A DNA stretch of 64,000 nt, taken from DATBJJ01 sp963750915 (GTDB lineage Bacteria; Acidobacteriota; Vicinamibacteria; Vicinamibacterales; 2-12-FULL-66-21). Each line of letters opens with the position of its first letter. Position 1 is the stretch's first letter. Under the pieces are notes generated by a model, which worked only from the letters and a program-made list of their open reading frames with translations, was not told where the DNA came from and made no database searches. The position numbers and the translations under genes were made by a program. The DNA lies in contig CAVVSF010000002.1 in the NCBI GenBank assembly GCA_963750915.1, positions 62,001 through 126,000 on the forward strand. Direction: 5' to 3'. Positions 1-11,180 of this stretch are shown here, piece after piece.

Positions 1-611
1 ATGCAGTAGCCGTCCGCGGCCGACTCGATCGCCTCGACGATGCCGTCGGGCGCCGATGCGGCCTGGCGCAGGCCGGCGCCGAGGCGGCCGACGGATTGAT
101 GATGCCGGCTGTTGACCGGGACCGTGCCCGTCGCGGCACGCTCGCCGAGAGCGCGTTCGAGCTTCGTTCCCGGCCCGACACTGATCTCGTGCGCGACCGC
201 GTGCTTCGGTTCCTTGAGGCGGTGCGGCACATCCGTCTTCAGCGCCGACGGGATGTCCTGGATCAGCGTCCCGCCGGCGGCGACATTGAGGACCTGCGCG
301 CCGCGGCAGATCGCCAGCAGCGGCAGCGACGCGTTCATCGAGCGCCGCGCCAGATCGATCTCGAACTCATCCCGGCCCGGCTCGGCGTCGTCGACGTCGG
401 GGTGGCGGTCTTCGCCGTAGAACGCTGGATCGATGTCGCCGCCGCCAGTCAGCAGCAGGCCGTCGAGCTGTTCAACGAGCGCCCGCGGGCTCTCGCCGAT
501 CTCGAGCACGCGCGCCCGACCGCCGGCCCGTTCGACGGACGCAACGTAGTCGTCCAGACGGCTGCAGCGGGTGATGCCGATGACCGGCGCCGGGCCGGTG
601 GTCGTTGCCAT
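1..611 (-). CDS. Class I glutamine amidotransferase, gamma-glutamyl-GABA hydrolase-like (peptidase C26), partial
   Basis: The 3' end lies outside the window; about 203 codons are visible. The protein begins MATTTGPAPVIGIT and shows the class I amidotransferase layout: LLLTGGGDIDP near residues 53-62, the nucleophile elbow AICRGAQVLN with Cys about 102, and NSRHHQSV about residue 170, which supplies the catalytic His. The GGGDIDP and RGAQ forms match the PuuD/peptidase C26 family, which hydrolyses gamma-glutamyl amides, rather than a biosynthetic GATase domain. It starts 11 bases after the argS stop, behind a GAGGA ribosome site inside the argS tail, so it is probably co-transcribed with argS and mobA. 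The substrate is not deducible. Confidence 0.82.
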   Translation of the reverse strand, partial: MATTTGPAPVIGITRCSRLDDYVASVERAGGRARVLEIGESPRALVEQLDGLLLTGGGDIDPAFYGEDRHPDVDDAEPGRDEFEIDLARRSMNASLPLLAICRGAQVLNVAAGGTLIQDIPSALKTDVPHRLKEPKHAVAHEISVGPGTKLERALGERAATGTVPVNSRHHQSVGRLGAGLRQAASAPDGIVEAIESAADGYC

Positions 612-622
612 CGGTCCTCGAC

Positions 623-2637
<2,015 letters not shown>

Positions 2638-2641
<4 letters not shown>

Positions 2642-3276
2642 GGACCAAGTTCATCCATGATACGATCACGCGGCGGTTTCGCGAGCGTCCCTGACAATTC
2701 TCTGGCGCGTGCGTAGTCATGCGGTGTGTTGACGTTGAGGAACAGCAGCCCCTCGGGATCGTACGGTTCGAGCGCGTCAGGACCGACCTCTACGATTTTC
2801 ACTCCCTCCGGCAGCGCCGAGGCGGCAAGCGCCCTGCGCTCCAGCCGTTCCCGGATCGACGTCGCACAAGCTCGCGCGTAGACAGCGCAGAGCGGCTCGT
2901 AGCCGCGCACCGTCCGTGGAATGACGAGATCTCCTTCGAGTCCGGCGAGGTGTTGCAGCAGCCGCGCATCCAGGAACGGCATGTCACACGCCACCACCAG
3001 CGTGCGATCGCAGGGCGACGTCATGATCGCGGTGTAGATGCCGCCGAGGGCGCCATGATCGGGAAACAGGTCCGCGACGACGTCGATGTCGAGAGCCTCT
3101 GGCGCCGCGCCCGAGCCGACCGCGAAGACGTGTGGCGTAACGGCGCGCAGCGCCGCCAGCTGCCGTTCGAGGATCGACATCCCGCCGACCTCGAGCCCGG
3201 CCTTACGCTGGCCGCCCATCCGGCGGCCTCGCCCGCCGGTCAGGATAGCCGCCGCCAGGGAGGCGTAGGCCTGCAT
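2638..3276 (-). CDS. mobA: Molybdenum cofactor guanylyltransferase (MobA family)
   Basis: A 212-residue nucleotidyltransferase that transfers GMP from GTP to molybdopterin, giving the MGD cofactor of molybdoenzymes. The N-terminal nucleotide loop AAILTGGRGRRMGGQRK (residues 9-25) is diagnostic. VVACDMPFLDARLL (about 95-108) carries the metal-binding Asp, and FLNVNTPHDYARA near residue 180 is the conserved C-terminal NVNTPED-like motif. It is first in a three-gene minus-strand unit with argS. No other molybdopterin genes are in the window. A close alternative is a MobA-like NTP transferase with another substrate. Confidence 0.9.
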
Positions 3277-3326
3277 CCCGCGACGATATCAGAGCTGATG
3301 CCGGAGTGCCGGAGGACATCGGGACA

Positions 3327-3932
3327 ATGAGCGGAACCGAACCTCGGATTGGCCGCGTCCTCGTCGCCAGCCTGCACCAGGCGATTGCCGAAACGCTGCC
3401 CGATCGACTCGAGTTCTACGAGAACTGGCTGAATGCTCCAGGTCTGCGCGAGGGCACGATCGGGCTGGCGCCGCTCTCCGCCGTGGTCAGCTTTCTCCGC
3501 CTCGAAGGAGAGGCGTACAATCGAACGACGACGCTCGCCGGCCAGTACGCGGCGGACTGGACGATCGCCAGCATGTCGGCGATCGAGCGGCGGGTGATCC
3601 AGAAGCTGCCGACGCCGCTGCGAACCCGCGGCGCGCTGCGCGCCGCCGCCGCGCTCGTCCGGACGACGTACCGCGGATCCCGGACCATCGTTCGGGTCCG
3701 CCGGGGCGTCGCCTCGATCGATCTGCGCGGGTCGCTGTTCTGTGAAGTGCGAGAAGCCGTTTCCGCGCCCCTCTGCGGCTTCTACGCTGCCGCAATCGGG
3801 CGCACGCTGACGAAGTTCGATCTCCAGGGGGACGTGCAGGTGCACGAGTGCCGCGCCGCGAGCCGAGGCAAAGGCTGTTTGATGATGGTGGAGGTTCACC
3901 GCGCCAGCGCCGGTGCGCCGGCGGCGGCGTGA
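3327..3932 (+). CDS. V4R-like small cytoplasmic protein, function unknown
   Basis: About 201 residues, with no signal peptide or membrane segment. I chose ATG 3327 because GGAGGA (3311-3316) lies ten bases upstream; a GTG at 3306 is in frame but has no such site. The C-terminal half resembles V4R/4-vinyl-reductase-like domains: a Cys-containing strand (SLFCEVRE), then PLCGFYAAAIGRTL, then a final strand pair with two Cys (VHECRAASRGKGCLMMVEV). Those domains bind small ligands or serve as sensors, so a sensory or ligand-binding role is possible, but the match is by eye only. It is divergent from mobA and is followed 17 bases later by the TPR gene. Confidence 0.55.
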   Translation: MSGTEPRIGRVLVASLHQAIAETLPDRLEFYENWLNAPGLREGTIGLAPLSAVVSFLRLEGEAYNRTTTLAGQYAADWTIASMSAIERRVIQKLPTPLRTRGALRAAAALVRTTYRGSRTIVRVRRGVASIDLRGSLFCEVREAVSAPLCGFYAAAIGRTLTKFDLQGDVQVHECRAASRGKGCLMMVEVHRASAGAPAAA

Positions 3933-3949
3933 TCGGAAATCCCGGACTC

Positions 3950-5581
3950 ATGCCACGAACCCTCCTCGTCTGTCTGATGGCGTGCGCCGTGGCGCTGCCA
4001 TCGCTGGCGCAGACGCCGGCCCCACCGCCACCGCCGTCCGCGGCCGCGCCAGCGCGCCTCCTGGTGGTTCCCTTCGAGAACGCCAAAGGCGAGCCGCGCT
4101 ACCAATGGTTAAGTGAGGCCGCGGCGGTGCTCGTGACCGACGGGCTGCGGCGGCCCGACCCGGGCGTCATCAGCCGGGACGAGCGCGTCCGCGCCTTCGA
4201 GCGGCTCTACCTGCCGGTCAACAGCACCCTCAGCCGCGCGACGATCATCAAGGTCGGACAGCTGGTCGGCGCCGGCGAAGTCGTGATGGGCGCGTTCAGG
4301 GTCGAGGGGACGACGCTGTCGGTCACCGCCCGCAGCATTCGGCTCGATGCCGGCAGGCTGCAGCCCGAAGTGACCGAGAGCGGCCAGCTCACCGACCTGT
4401 TCGCCATCTTCGACCGCCTGGCTGCCAGGGTTGCGAAGCGACCGCCGTCGTCGCCGCCCGCCGTCCACCCGCCGCTCGGCGCTTTCGAGAACTACATCAA
4501 GGGGCTGGTCGCTGAGAGCCCGGTCGCGCAGGCCGAGTTCCTCGAATCGGCGCTGCGGGATCAACCCGGCTTCGACCTGGCGCGGCTGGCGTTGTGGGAC
4601 GTCCGCACGGAGGAAGCCGATCATGCCGGCGCGCTCGAAGCGGTGCGGTCGGTGGCGCCGACGTCGCCGCGCAGCTTCAGCGCCCGCTTCGCCTCCGCGA
4701 TCTCGCTCATCGAGCTGAAGCGCTACGACGAGGCGCAGTCGATCCTGAAGACGCTGCTCGAGGGCGCGCTCGACGCCCCGGCCGGCGCTGCCGTCCTCAA
4801 CAACTTCGGCGTCCTGGTGCTGCGCCGCGGTTCGACGCCGCAGACCGGGTCGCCGACCTACTACCTGACGAAGGCGACCGACGCTGACGCCGATCCCGAC
4901 TACCTGTTCAACCTTGGTTACGCCTACGCGACCGACAAGAACTACCAGGGTGCGCAGTACTGGCTGCGTGAGGCGCTGCGCCGCGATCCGGCCGACGTCG
5001 ACGCCCACTATCTCCTCGCCGTGGTGCTGCAGGCGACGGGCAATACCGTCGAAGCCGGGCGCGAGCGCGATCTGTCCCGGCAGCTGTCGTCGCGGTACGA
5101 GGAGCTCGATCGGCGCGCCGCCGAGAATCGCACCGCGGTTCCGCCCGGGCTCGAACGCCTTCGCCTCGAGCACGACATCGTGCGGGGGATGCGGGCCGAC
5201 CGTACGATCGTCTCGTCGGCCCAGCGCGAGCAGCGCGAGCTGGCTTCGTTCCACCTCGAGCAGGGTCGCCGCTTCTTCGACCGCGAACAGGATGGCGAAG
5301 CGCTCGCCGAGCTGCGTCGGGCCGTCTACCTGTCGCCGTACGAGGCGCGGGCGCACCTGCTGATCGGCCGGATCCATCTCCGCGCCGGCCGTCCCGCCGA
5401 CGCCATCGACGCCTTCAAGATCTCGATCTGGAGCGAAGACCAGGCGCCCGCCCATGTCTACCTCGCCGAGGCATACCTCAAGACGGGCGACAAGAACAAC
5501 GCCCGCGCCGAAGCCCAGCGCGCCCTGGTCCTCGACCCAGCGTCGGCGGACGCCAAGCGAGTGTTGTCGGAAATCAAGTAG
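3950..5581 (+). CDS. Exported TPR-repeat protein with N-terminal TolB/CsgG-like domain
   Basis: ATG 3950 begins a clear signal peptide (MPRTLLVCLMACAVALPSLAQ), so the upstream in-frame ATG at 3848, inside the previous gene, is rejected. After a proline-rich linker comes a domain of about 130 residues with ARLLVVPFENAKGEPRYQWLS, typical of the TolB-N/CsgG-like fold found in Acidobacterial TPR proteins. Then follow at least six TPR-like helix pairs (for example PDYLFNLGYAYATDKNYQGAQYWLREALRRDP and two at the C terminus ending LDPASADAKRVLSEIK). It is likely a periplasmic scaffold. It ends 19 bases before the NfeD gene, in the same transcriptional direction. Confidence 0.8.
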   Translation: MPRTLLVCLMACAVALPSLAQTPAPPPPPSAAAPARLLVVPFENAKGEPRYQWLSEAAAVLVTDGLRRPDPGVISRDERVRAFERLYLPVNSTLSRATIIKVGQLVGAGEVVMGAFRVEGTTLSVTARSIRLDAGRLQPEVTESGQLTDLFAIFDRLAARVAKRPPSSPPAVHPPLGAFENYIKGLVAESPVAQAEFLESALRDQPGFDLARLALWDVRTEEADHAGALEAVRSVAPTSPRSFSARFASAISLIELKRYDEAQSILKTLLEGALDAPAGAAVLNNFGVLVLRRGSTPQTGSPTYYLTKATDADADPDYLFNLGYAYATDKNYQGAQYWLREALRRDPADVDAHYLLAVVLQATGNTVEAGRERDLSRQLSSRYEELDRRAAENRTAVPPGLERLRLEHDIVRGMRADRTIVSSAQREQRELASFHLEQGRRFFDREQDGEALAELRRAVYLSPYEARAHLLIGRIHLRAGRPADAIDAFKISIWSEDQAPAHVYLAEAYLKTGDKNNARAEAQRALVLDPASADAKRVLSEIK

Positions 5582-5600
5582 CTACAGCCTGGAGGCAAGC

Positions 5601-6935
5601 ATGCGCCTCGCCTGTGTCGGCCTGATGCTCGTCGCGGCCGCAGCGATCGGCGGGGAAGCCGTTCCCGCCCCGCAGGCGCCGCCGACGGTCTACCGCATGG
5701 AGCTCGACGGGATCATTCATCCCGTGGCCACTGCCTACGTCAGGAAAGCAATCGCGCAGGCCGACGCCGCGGCGGCGTCGCTGCTCGTGATCGTCCTGCG
5801 GACGCCCGGCGGTCTCGTCGATTCCACCCGCGACATCAACAGCGCCATCATCGAAGCGAAGACGCCGGTCGCGGTGTTCGTCGCGCCAGCCGGCAGCCGC
5901 GCCGCGTCGGCCGGCTTCCTCATCACCATCGCCGCCGACGTCGCGGCGATGGCTCCAGGGACGCACATCGGCGCCGCCCATCCGGTTTCCGGCGACGGCC
6001 AGAAGGTCGACGACACCATGGCCCGGAAGATGGCGTCGGACGTCGCCGGCTACGCCCGCACCATCGCCCAGCAGCGGCACCGCAACGTCAGCCTCGTCGA
6101 GCTCGCCGTCACCGAGAGCCGGACCTTCACCGAACAGGAGGCGCTGGCCTCGTCGCCGCCGCTGATCGATCTCGTGGCCACCGATGTTCCCGACCTGCTG
6201 AAGAAGCTCGACGGACGGGCCATTGCACGGTTCGACGGCCGGCGGACCGTGCTTCGAACCGCCGGTGCGGTCGAGCGAACGGTCGCGATGAGCTGGGCGC
6301 AGCGCGTCCTGTCCGCGGTGGCGCACCCGCAGATCGCATATCTCCTGCTGATGCTGGGGACGCTGGGGCTGACGGTCGAGATGTGGAGCCCTGGCGCGAT
6401 CTTCCCCGGCGTCGTCGGCGGCATCAGCCTGCTGCTCGCGTTCTTCGCCTTTCAGGTGCTGCCGGTGAACTCGGTCGGCATCCTGCTGATTCTGTTCGGC
6501 CTGTTCCTGCTGATCCTCGAGATCAAGGTCACCAGTTTCGGTCTCCTCGGGGCCGGCGGCGTGCTGAGCCTCTTCTTCGGCTCCATCCTGCTGGTCGATT
6601 CACCGCTGCCGGAGCTGCAGCTCGGTCTCCGCTGGATCCTGCCGGTGACGCTCTCTTTTTCCGCGATCCTGTTGTTCCTCGTGCGCCTGGCGGTCAAAGC
6701 GCAGCAGATTCAGCCAGTTACGGGCCAGGAAGGCATGACCGGCGAAGCCGCGACGGCGCTGACGGCGCTGGCGCCGGGCGTCGCCGGCCGGGTCAGAACC
6801 CGCGGCGAGATCTGGTCCGCGACGGCGTCCGAGCCGATAAATGCCGGGGAGCCCCTGCGCGTCGTCGAGGTGCGGGGCTTGCAGCTGGTGGTGGCGCCGG
6901 ACCGGTCCGGGTCCCGCCCCGCTGACAAAGGGTGA
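5601..6935 (+). CDS. NfeD-family membrane serine protease (NfeD1b/ClpP-class)
   Basis: 444 residues from ATG 5601, which has GGAGG ten bases upstream; longer in-frame starts have no ribosome site. A signal peptide is followed by a ClpP-like domain. The nucleophile Ser lies in SRAASAGFLITIAADVAAM (about residues 97-115) and the proposed Lys base in DDTMARKMASDVAGYA. A block of four or five membrane helices (about 240-365) follows, then an OB-fold NfeD tail (EGMTGEAATALTALAPG onwards). Such proteases cut stomatin C termini and work with SPFH proteins. The next gene is exactly such a slipin, with the reading frames overlapping or 5 bases apart depending on start choice. Confidence 0.9.
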   Translation: MRLACVGLMLVAAAAIGGEAVPAPQAPPTVYRMELDGIIHPVATAYVRKAIAQADAAAASLLVIVLRTPGGLVDSTRDINSAIIEAKTPVAVFVAPAGSRAASAGFLITIAADVAAMAPGTHIGAAHPVSGDGQKVDDTMARKMASDVAGYARTIAQQRHRNVSLVELAVTESRTFTEQEALASSPPLIDLVATDVPDLLKKLDGRAIARFDGRRTVLRTAGAVERTVAMSWAQRVLSAVAHPQIAYLLLMLGTLGLTVEMWSPGAIFPGVVGGISLLLAFFAFQVLPVNSVGILLILFGLFLLILEIKVTSFGLLGAGGVLSLFFGSILLVDSPLPELQLGLRWILPVTLSFSAILLFLVRLAVKAQQIQPVTGQEGMTGEAATALTALAPGVAGRVRTRGEIWSATASEPINAGEPLRVVEVRGLQLVVAPDRSGSRPADKG

Positions 6936-6940
6936 CGACG

Positions 6941-7702
6941 ATGCTGACCACCATGTCGCCGATGCTGCTCGTCCTCTTCTTCGTCGCCCTGTACATCCTC
7001 AGCGCGATCAAGGTGCTGAACGAGTACGAGCGGGGCGTCGTGTTCCGCCTCGGCAAGCTGCTGCCGCAGCCGAAGGGCCCGGGCGTCGTTCTCGTCTTCG
7101 CGCCGATCGACCGCATGGTCCGCGTCAGCCTCCGCACGATCGTGCTGGACGTGCCGCCGCAGGACGTGATCACGCGCGACAACGTCTCGGTCAAGGTGAA
7201 CGCGGTCGTCTATTTCCGGGTCATGGATCCGCGTCGCGCCATCGTCGAAGTCGAGAGCTATCACTACGCGACGTCGCAGCTGGCGCAGACGACGCTGCGC
7301 AGCGTGCTCGGCCAGGTCGAACTCGACGACCTGTTGTCGCAGCGCGAGAAGCTGAATCAGGACCTGCAGCAGATCCTCGACCAGCACACCGATCCGTGGG
7401 GCATCAAGGTGTCGGCGGTCGAGGTCAAACACGTCGATCTGCCGCCAGATATGCAGCGCGCGATGGCGCGGCAGGCGGAAGCCGAGCGCGAGAAGCGTGC
7501 TAAGATCATTCACGCGTCCGGCGAGCTCGAGGCCTCGGAAAAGCTCAGTCAGGCCGCAGTCGTCATCGCGCGGGAGCCCGTCACGATCACGCTGCGATAC
7601 TTGCAGACGCTCACCGAGATCGCGTCGGAGAAGAACTCCACGATCATCTTTCCGTTGCCAATCGAACTGCTCAACATGCTGGGCACGCGCTCGCCGCGCT
7701 GA
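6941..7702 (+). CDS. Slipin (stomatin/SPFH band 7 membrane protein)
   Basis: A single N-terminal membrane helix (MLLVLFFVALYILSAIKVLN) precedes an SPFH domain with the family signatures YERGVVFRLGKL and DVPPQDVITRDNVSVKVNAV. The C-terminal half is the oligomerising coiled coil (MARQAEAEREKRAKIIHASGE), ending LNMLGTRSPR. ATG 6941 is preferred because AAGGG sits eight bases upstream; a GTG at 6932 overlaps the nfeD stop as GTGA and is possible. NfeD plus slipin is a conserved operon pair that organises membrane microdomains; the NfeD protease probably processes this protein. Confidence 0.9.
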   Translation: MLTTMSPMLLVLFFVALYILSAIKVLNEYERGVVFRLGKLLPQPKGPGVVLVFAPIDRMVRVSLRTIVLDVPPQDVITRDNVSVKVNAVVYFRVMDPRRAIVEVESYHYATSQLAQTTLRSVLGQVELDDLLSQREKLNQDLQQILDQHTDPWGIKVSAVEVKHVDLPPDMQRAMARQAEAEREKRAKIIHASGELEASEKLSQAAVVIAREPVTITLRYLQTLTEIASEKNSTIIFPLPIELLNMLGTRSPR

Positions 7703-7752
7703 CAGCGAGGGACGACACGCGCGGCGGACGGCCGCGACACGAGGACAGAGCC

Positions 7753-8427
7753 GTGACAGAGCTTTCACACGACGACGACGGATTTCACGAGATTCAGCTG
7801 AGCGGAAAGCAGCTCGTGTTTCTCTTCATGGCGACGACCGTCGTCTCCGTCGTCATCTTCCTGTGCGGCGTGCTCGTCGGCCGCGGCGTGAAGGGTGACA
7901 CGGTGAGCGCGGCAGAGAATACAACCGCCGCCGCGGCGTCACCCGGGCCGCTTGCGACGGCGCCGCCCGCGGCGACCGAAGCGCCGGCGCCCGCCGCCGA
8001 GACTCCCCTCACATATCCCGACGTTCTCGACGGCGACAAGCGACCCAGCGAGCCGTTGAAGGCGGAGCCCAAGCCGACGCCGCCGCCCGCGCCCGTTGCG
8101 ACCGACCCGAAACCAGCGGCGCCTGCTCGGGCTGAAACCGCTGCGAAACCCGCACCGCCCCCGCCGGCTGCTGCTCCGACCGGATCGCCGGCGCCTGGTA
8201 CGTGGGCCGTGCAGGTCGTCGCGCTCTCGAACCGGACTGCCGCGGCCGCCGTCGTCCGCCGGCTCGAAGGCAAAGGCTACTCGGCGTTCATGGTGGAGCC
8301 GCAGCCCGGCGCGCCGGTGCAGAGCTACAAGGTGCAGGTCGGACGCTTCAGCGATCGTGCGGAAGCGGAGAAGACAAAGCTGCGTCTCAAGAGGGAAGAA
8401 CAGTTCGAGCCTATCGTTTTGCGCTAG
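7753..8427 (+). CDS. SPOR-domain inner-membrane protein
   Basis: A 224-residue bitopic protein: a cytoplasmic tail, one membrane helix at about residues 24-45 (FLFMATTVVSVVIFLCGVLVG), a long Pro/Ala-rich periplasmic linker (about 50-145), and a C-terminal SPOR domain (GTWAVQVVALSNRTAAAAVVRR to LKREEQFEPIVLR). SPOR domains bind denuded septal peptidoglycan, so a division-site role is likely (FtsN/DedD-like architecture). GTG 7753 follows a GAGGACAG ribosome-site-like stretch. Its 3' end overlaps or abuts lnt, whose own start is unclear. Confidence 0.85.
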   Translation: MTELSHDDDGFHEIQLSGKQLVFLFMATTVVSVVIFLCGVLVGRGVKGDTVSAAENTTAAAASPGPLATAPPAATEAPAPAAETPLTYPDVLDGDKRPSEPLKAEPKPTPPPAPVATDPKPAAPARAETAAKPAPPPPAAAPTGSPAPGTWAVQVVALSNRTAAAAVVRRLEGKGYSAFMVEPQPGAPVQSYKVQVGRFSDRAEAEKTKLRLKREEQFEPIVLR

Positions 8428-9995
8428 CGGCCCTCTCGGGCGGCTTGCTCGCGCTCAGCTTTCCAAAGTTCGGCCACCCGGCGCTTGCCTGGGTGGCCCT
8501 CACCCCGCTCATCGTCGCCGTGGTTCAGCCATCGGCTGAAGCGGGCGCAACCCGCCGCGCCTTCTTCCTCGGCCTGACTACCGGCGGCCTCTACTTCGCC
8601 GGCACGCTTTATTGGCTGGTCGAGACGATGACGACGTTCGGCGGACTGCCGACGGCGGTCGCGCTGTTCGCGGCGGCGGCGCTCGTGGCTTACCTCTCGC
8701 TGTTTCCGGCGGCGTTTGCCGTTGTGCTCGCGCGGCTGCGTTCTCGCGGTGGCTTCCGGCTCGCGTTGTGGTGCGCGGCGCCGGCGTGGATGGCGAGCGA
8801 GCTCGGCCGCCAGTATGTGTGGGATGGCTTTCCCTGGGCGCTTCTTGGCTACAGCCAGGTCACGAATCTGCCCGTGGCGCAGCTCGCCAGCGTCACCGGC
8901 GTTTACGGGCTGTCGGGGCTGCTGGCGCTGACGTCGGCCGCCGCCGCGTTCGCGATCGTGGGCCGCGGGCGCGAGCGGTGGAGCGTCGTCGCGGGAGCGG
9001 TGGCGATCGTTGCCGTCATTGCCGGCTGGGGCGGCGTCCGCATGGCGGGGGATACGCTGACGCAGGCCGGCGCGCCGGTCCGCGTCGCGGTGCTCCAAGG
9101 CAATATCGCCCAGGACGACAAGTGGGACCCGGCGCTTCGAGATGCCATCATCGGCCGCTACATCGGCCAGACCCGCGATGCTATCGCGCGCGGCGCCACC
9201 TTCATTCTCTGGCCCGAGTCGTCGCTGCCCGTGTACTTCGAGGACGACACGCTGCGCAGCACCGTCATTCGCAAGCTGGCCCAGGATGCCGGCGTGACAC
9301 TGCTGATCGGCAGCGATCAGCTGGAGCGGCCGACCCCGACTACTCCGTACGAGTCGCCCGACAATCGCCTCTACAACGCGGCGTTCCTCGTCAGGCCCGA
9401 CGGGACGACAGCCGCGGTGTATCGCAAGATGCAGCTGGTGCCGTTCGGCGAGTACGTGCCGCTGCAGCGGCTGCTGTTCTTCGTCGGCCCGATCGTCGAG
9501 TCCGTGTCCAACTTCGCCCCGGGCACCGAGGCGGCGGTGCTGCCAGTCGGCGCGCATCGCGCCAGCACCGCGATCTGCTACGAGGTGATCTACGGCAGCC
9601 TGATCCGCCGCTTCGTCGAGAACGGCAGCGAGCTCCTCACCACGATCACCAACGACGCCTGGTACGGCCGGTCGTCTGCCGCCTACCAGCACTGGGATCA
9701 GGCGACGATGCGCGCGATTGAGAATGGGCGCTATCTGGCGAGGTCCGCGAATACCGGCGTCAGCGGCTTCGTCGACCCGTACGGTCGAGTCCTGCAGAAG
9801 TCGGCCTTGTTCGAGCAGGCGACACTCGTCGGCGACATCCGCTTCATCCAGGAGCGGACGCTCTATTCGCGTGCCGGCGACCTCATCGCCTGGCTGTCGC
9901 TCGCGTTCACGACCGCAGCCCTGCTCGCGGCCAGGCGGTCGGCCGGCATGCCGCCAAAGCCGCAGCCGTCGGATGCGTCTACAATAGAAGGCTGA
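8403..9995 (+). CDS. lnt: Apolipoprotein N-acyltransferase
   Basis: An integral inner-membrane enzyme adding the third acyl chain to lipoproteins. Several N-terminal membrane helices (LALSFPKFGHPALAWVALTPL and following) lead into a nitrilase-type domain with WPESSLP (Glu base), YRKMQLVPFGEYVP (Lys) and AICYEVIYG (Cys nucleophile). The start is unresolved. The first helix is only complete if translation begins near 8403, where an AGAGGG site is ideally placed, but the in-frame codon there is GTT. The only standard in-frame candidates are TTG 8445, which cuts the first helix, and an ATG 8202 deep inside the SPOR gene. A base error at the true start is the simplest explanation. Confidence 0.88.
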   Translation, partial: VRAYRFALAALSGGLLALSFPKFGHPALAWVALTPLIVAVVQPSAEAGATRRAFFLGLTTGGLYFAGTLYWLVETMTTFGGLPTAVALFAAAALVAYLSLFPAAFAVVLARLRSRGGFRLALWCAAPAWMASELGRQYVWDGFPWALLGYSQVTNLPVAQLASVTGVYGLSGLLALTSAAAAFAIVGRGRERWSVVAGAVAIVAVIAGWGGVRMAGDTLTQAGAPVRVAVLQGNIAQDDKWDPALRDAIIGRYIGQTRDAIARGATFILWPESSLPVYFEDDTLRSTVIRKLAQDAGVTLLIGSDQLERPTPTTPYESPDNRLYNAAFLVRPDGTTAAVYRKMQLVPFGEYVPLQRLLFFVGPIVESVSNFAPGTEAAVLPVGAHRASTAICYEVIYGSLIRRFVENGSELLTTITNDAWYGRSSAAYQHWDQATMRAIENGRYLARSANTGVSGFVDPYGRVLQKSALFEQATLVGDIRFIQERTLYSRAGDLIAWLSLAFTTAALLAARRSAGMPPKPQPSDASTIEG

Positions 9996-10003
9996 CCCGA
10001 CGC

Positions 10004-10030
10004 GCCCGCCGCTCACCGAGTGAAGCGGGC
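10004..10030. repeat. Inverted repeat between lnt and prfB
   Basis: GCCCGC and GCGGGC bracket a CTCAC/GTGA inner stem. There is no T-run after it, so terminator activity is doubtful. It may simply be a 5'-leader hairpin of prfB. A TACAAT box at about 9979-9984, inside the end of lnt, is a possible -10 element for prfB. Confidence 0.3.
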
Positions 10031-10050
10031 CACCACAGGAGTTTTGGCCT

Positions 10051-11180
10051 TTGCAACTCGACGAGCAGCTTCGCAGGCACGAGGATCTGGCGCGCCGCGC
10101 CAGCGACCTGCGGAGCCATCTTTGACGCCGCCCGCCCTGAAATCGAGCTCGCGAGAATAGAAGAACGCGTCGGCGCCCCTGATTTCTGGAAGGATCAGGC
10201 TGGTGCCCAGAAGGTGCTGCAGCGCCGTCGCCGCCTCGAAGAGGACCGCGAACTGAGCCAGTCGCTCGCCCGCCGCATCGAGGATCTCCATGTCCTCGTC
10301 GAGTGGGCGGAGGCGGGGGAGCCGGTGGCCGACGATCTCGGCCGCGCCCTCGATGAGCTCTCGGCCCTCGTCGACGCCGGCGAGACCAAGAAGATGCTCG
10401 GCGGCGAGCACGATCGCAAGAACGCGATCGTGACGATCCATCCCGGCGCCGGCGGTACCGAGTCGCAGGACTGGGCCGAGATGCTGCTGCGCATGTACCT
10501 GCGCTGGATCGAGCGCCGCGGCTTCAAGCGCGAAGTCATCGACTTCCAGCCCGGCGACGAGGCCGGGCATCAAGAGCGCGACGCTGACGATCGTCGGCGA
10601 CTACGCCTACGGGCTGCTGCTCGCCGAGGCCGGCGTGCACCGCCTCGTCCGCATCTCGCCGTTCGATCAGGCGTCGCGGCGGCACACCTCGTTCGCGTCG
10701 CTGCACGTCTGGCCCGAGCTGCCCGACGACGTCGAGATCGACATCGAGGAAAAGGACCTGCGGATCGATACCTATCGCTCGAGCGGCGCCGGCGGTCAGC
10801 ACGTCAACGTCACCGACTCCGCGGTTCGCATCACCCACCTGCCCTCCGGCATCGTCGTGTCATGTCAGAACGAGCGATCGCAGCACAAGAACCGGGCGCA
10901 GGCGATGAAGGTCCTGCAGGCGCGGCTCTATGATTTGAAGATGAAGGAACAGCAGGCCAGGCTCGATCAGCTCGGCGGCGAGAAGAAGGACATCGCCTTC
11001 GGCAGCCAGATTCGGAGCTACGTGCTGCATCCCTACCAGCTGATCAAGGACCATCGGACGAAGGAAGAGGTTGGCGACGTCAACCGCGTCCTCGACGGCG
11101 ACCTCGACGGTTTCATCAAGTCCTACCTCATGAAGAAGGCCTCGGGCACGCTCGGTCAGCCTGCAGCCGACGAAGACTGA
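10051..11180 (+). CDS. prfB: Peptide chain release factor 2, programmed +1 frameshift
   Basis: About 375 residues when read across two shifts. TTG 10051 starts MQLDEQLRRHEDLARR, nine bases after AGGAG. Frame zero ends at CTT TGA C (10120-10126), the classic autoregulatory RF2 site, so the product continues as SHL-DAARPEIELARIEE in the +1 frame. RF2 hallmarks follow: HPGAGGTESQDWAEM, the SPF anticodon-like motif in RISPFDQASRRHTSF, and SSGAGGQHVN with the GGQ that triggers peptidyl-tRNA hydrolysis. A second, unprogrammed break lies at 10565-10567, where GCCGGGCATC should read GCCGGCATC; I regard it as a sequence error. The protein terminates at UGA/UAA codons. Confidence 0.93.
10111..10126 (+). 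promoter_or_regulatory. RF2 autoregulatory +1 frameshift site
   Basis: CGGAGCCATCTTTGAC. The slippery CTT (10120-10122) is followed by in-frame UGA and then C, the poor termination context conserved in prfB. CGGAG lies upstream in the position of the internal Shine-Dalgarno-like stimulator, though it is weaker than the usual AGGGGG. Low RF2 lets ribosomes slip to GAC (Asp) and complete the protein. Confidence 0.88.

Noticed and set aside
3848..3949. Upstream start for the TPR protein
   Set aside because: It overlaps the V4R-like gene and would bury the signal peptide.
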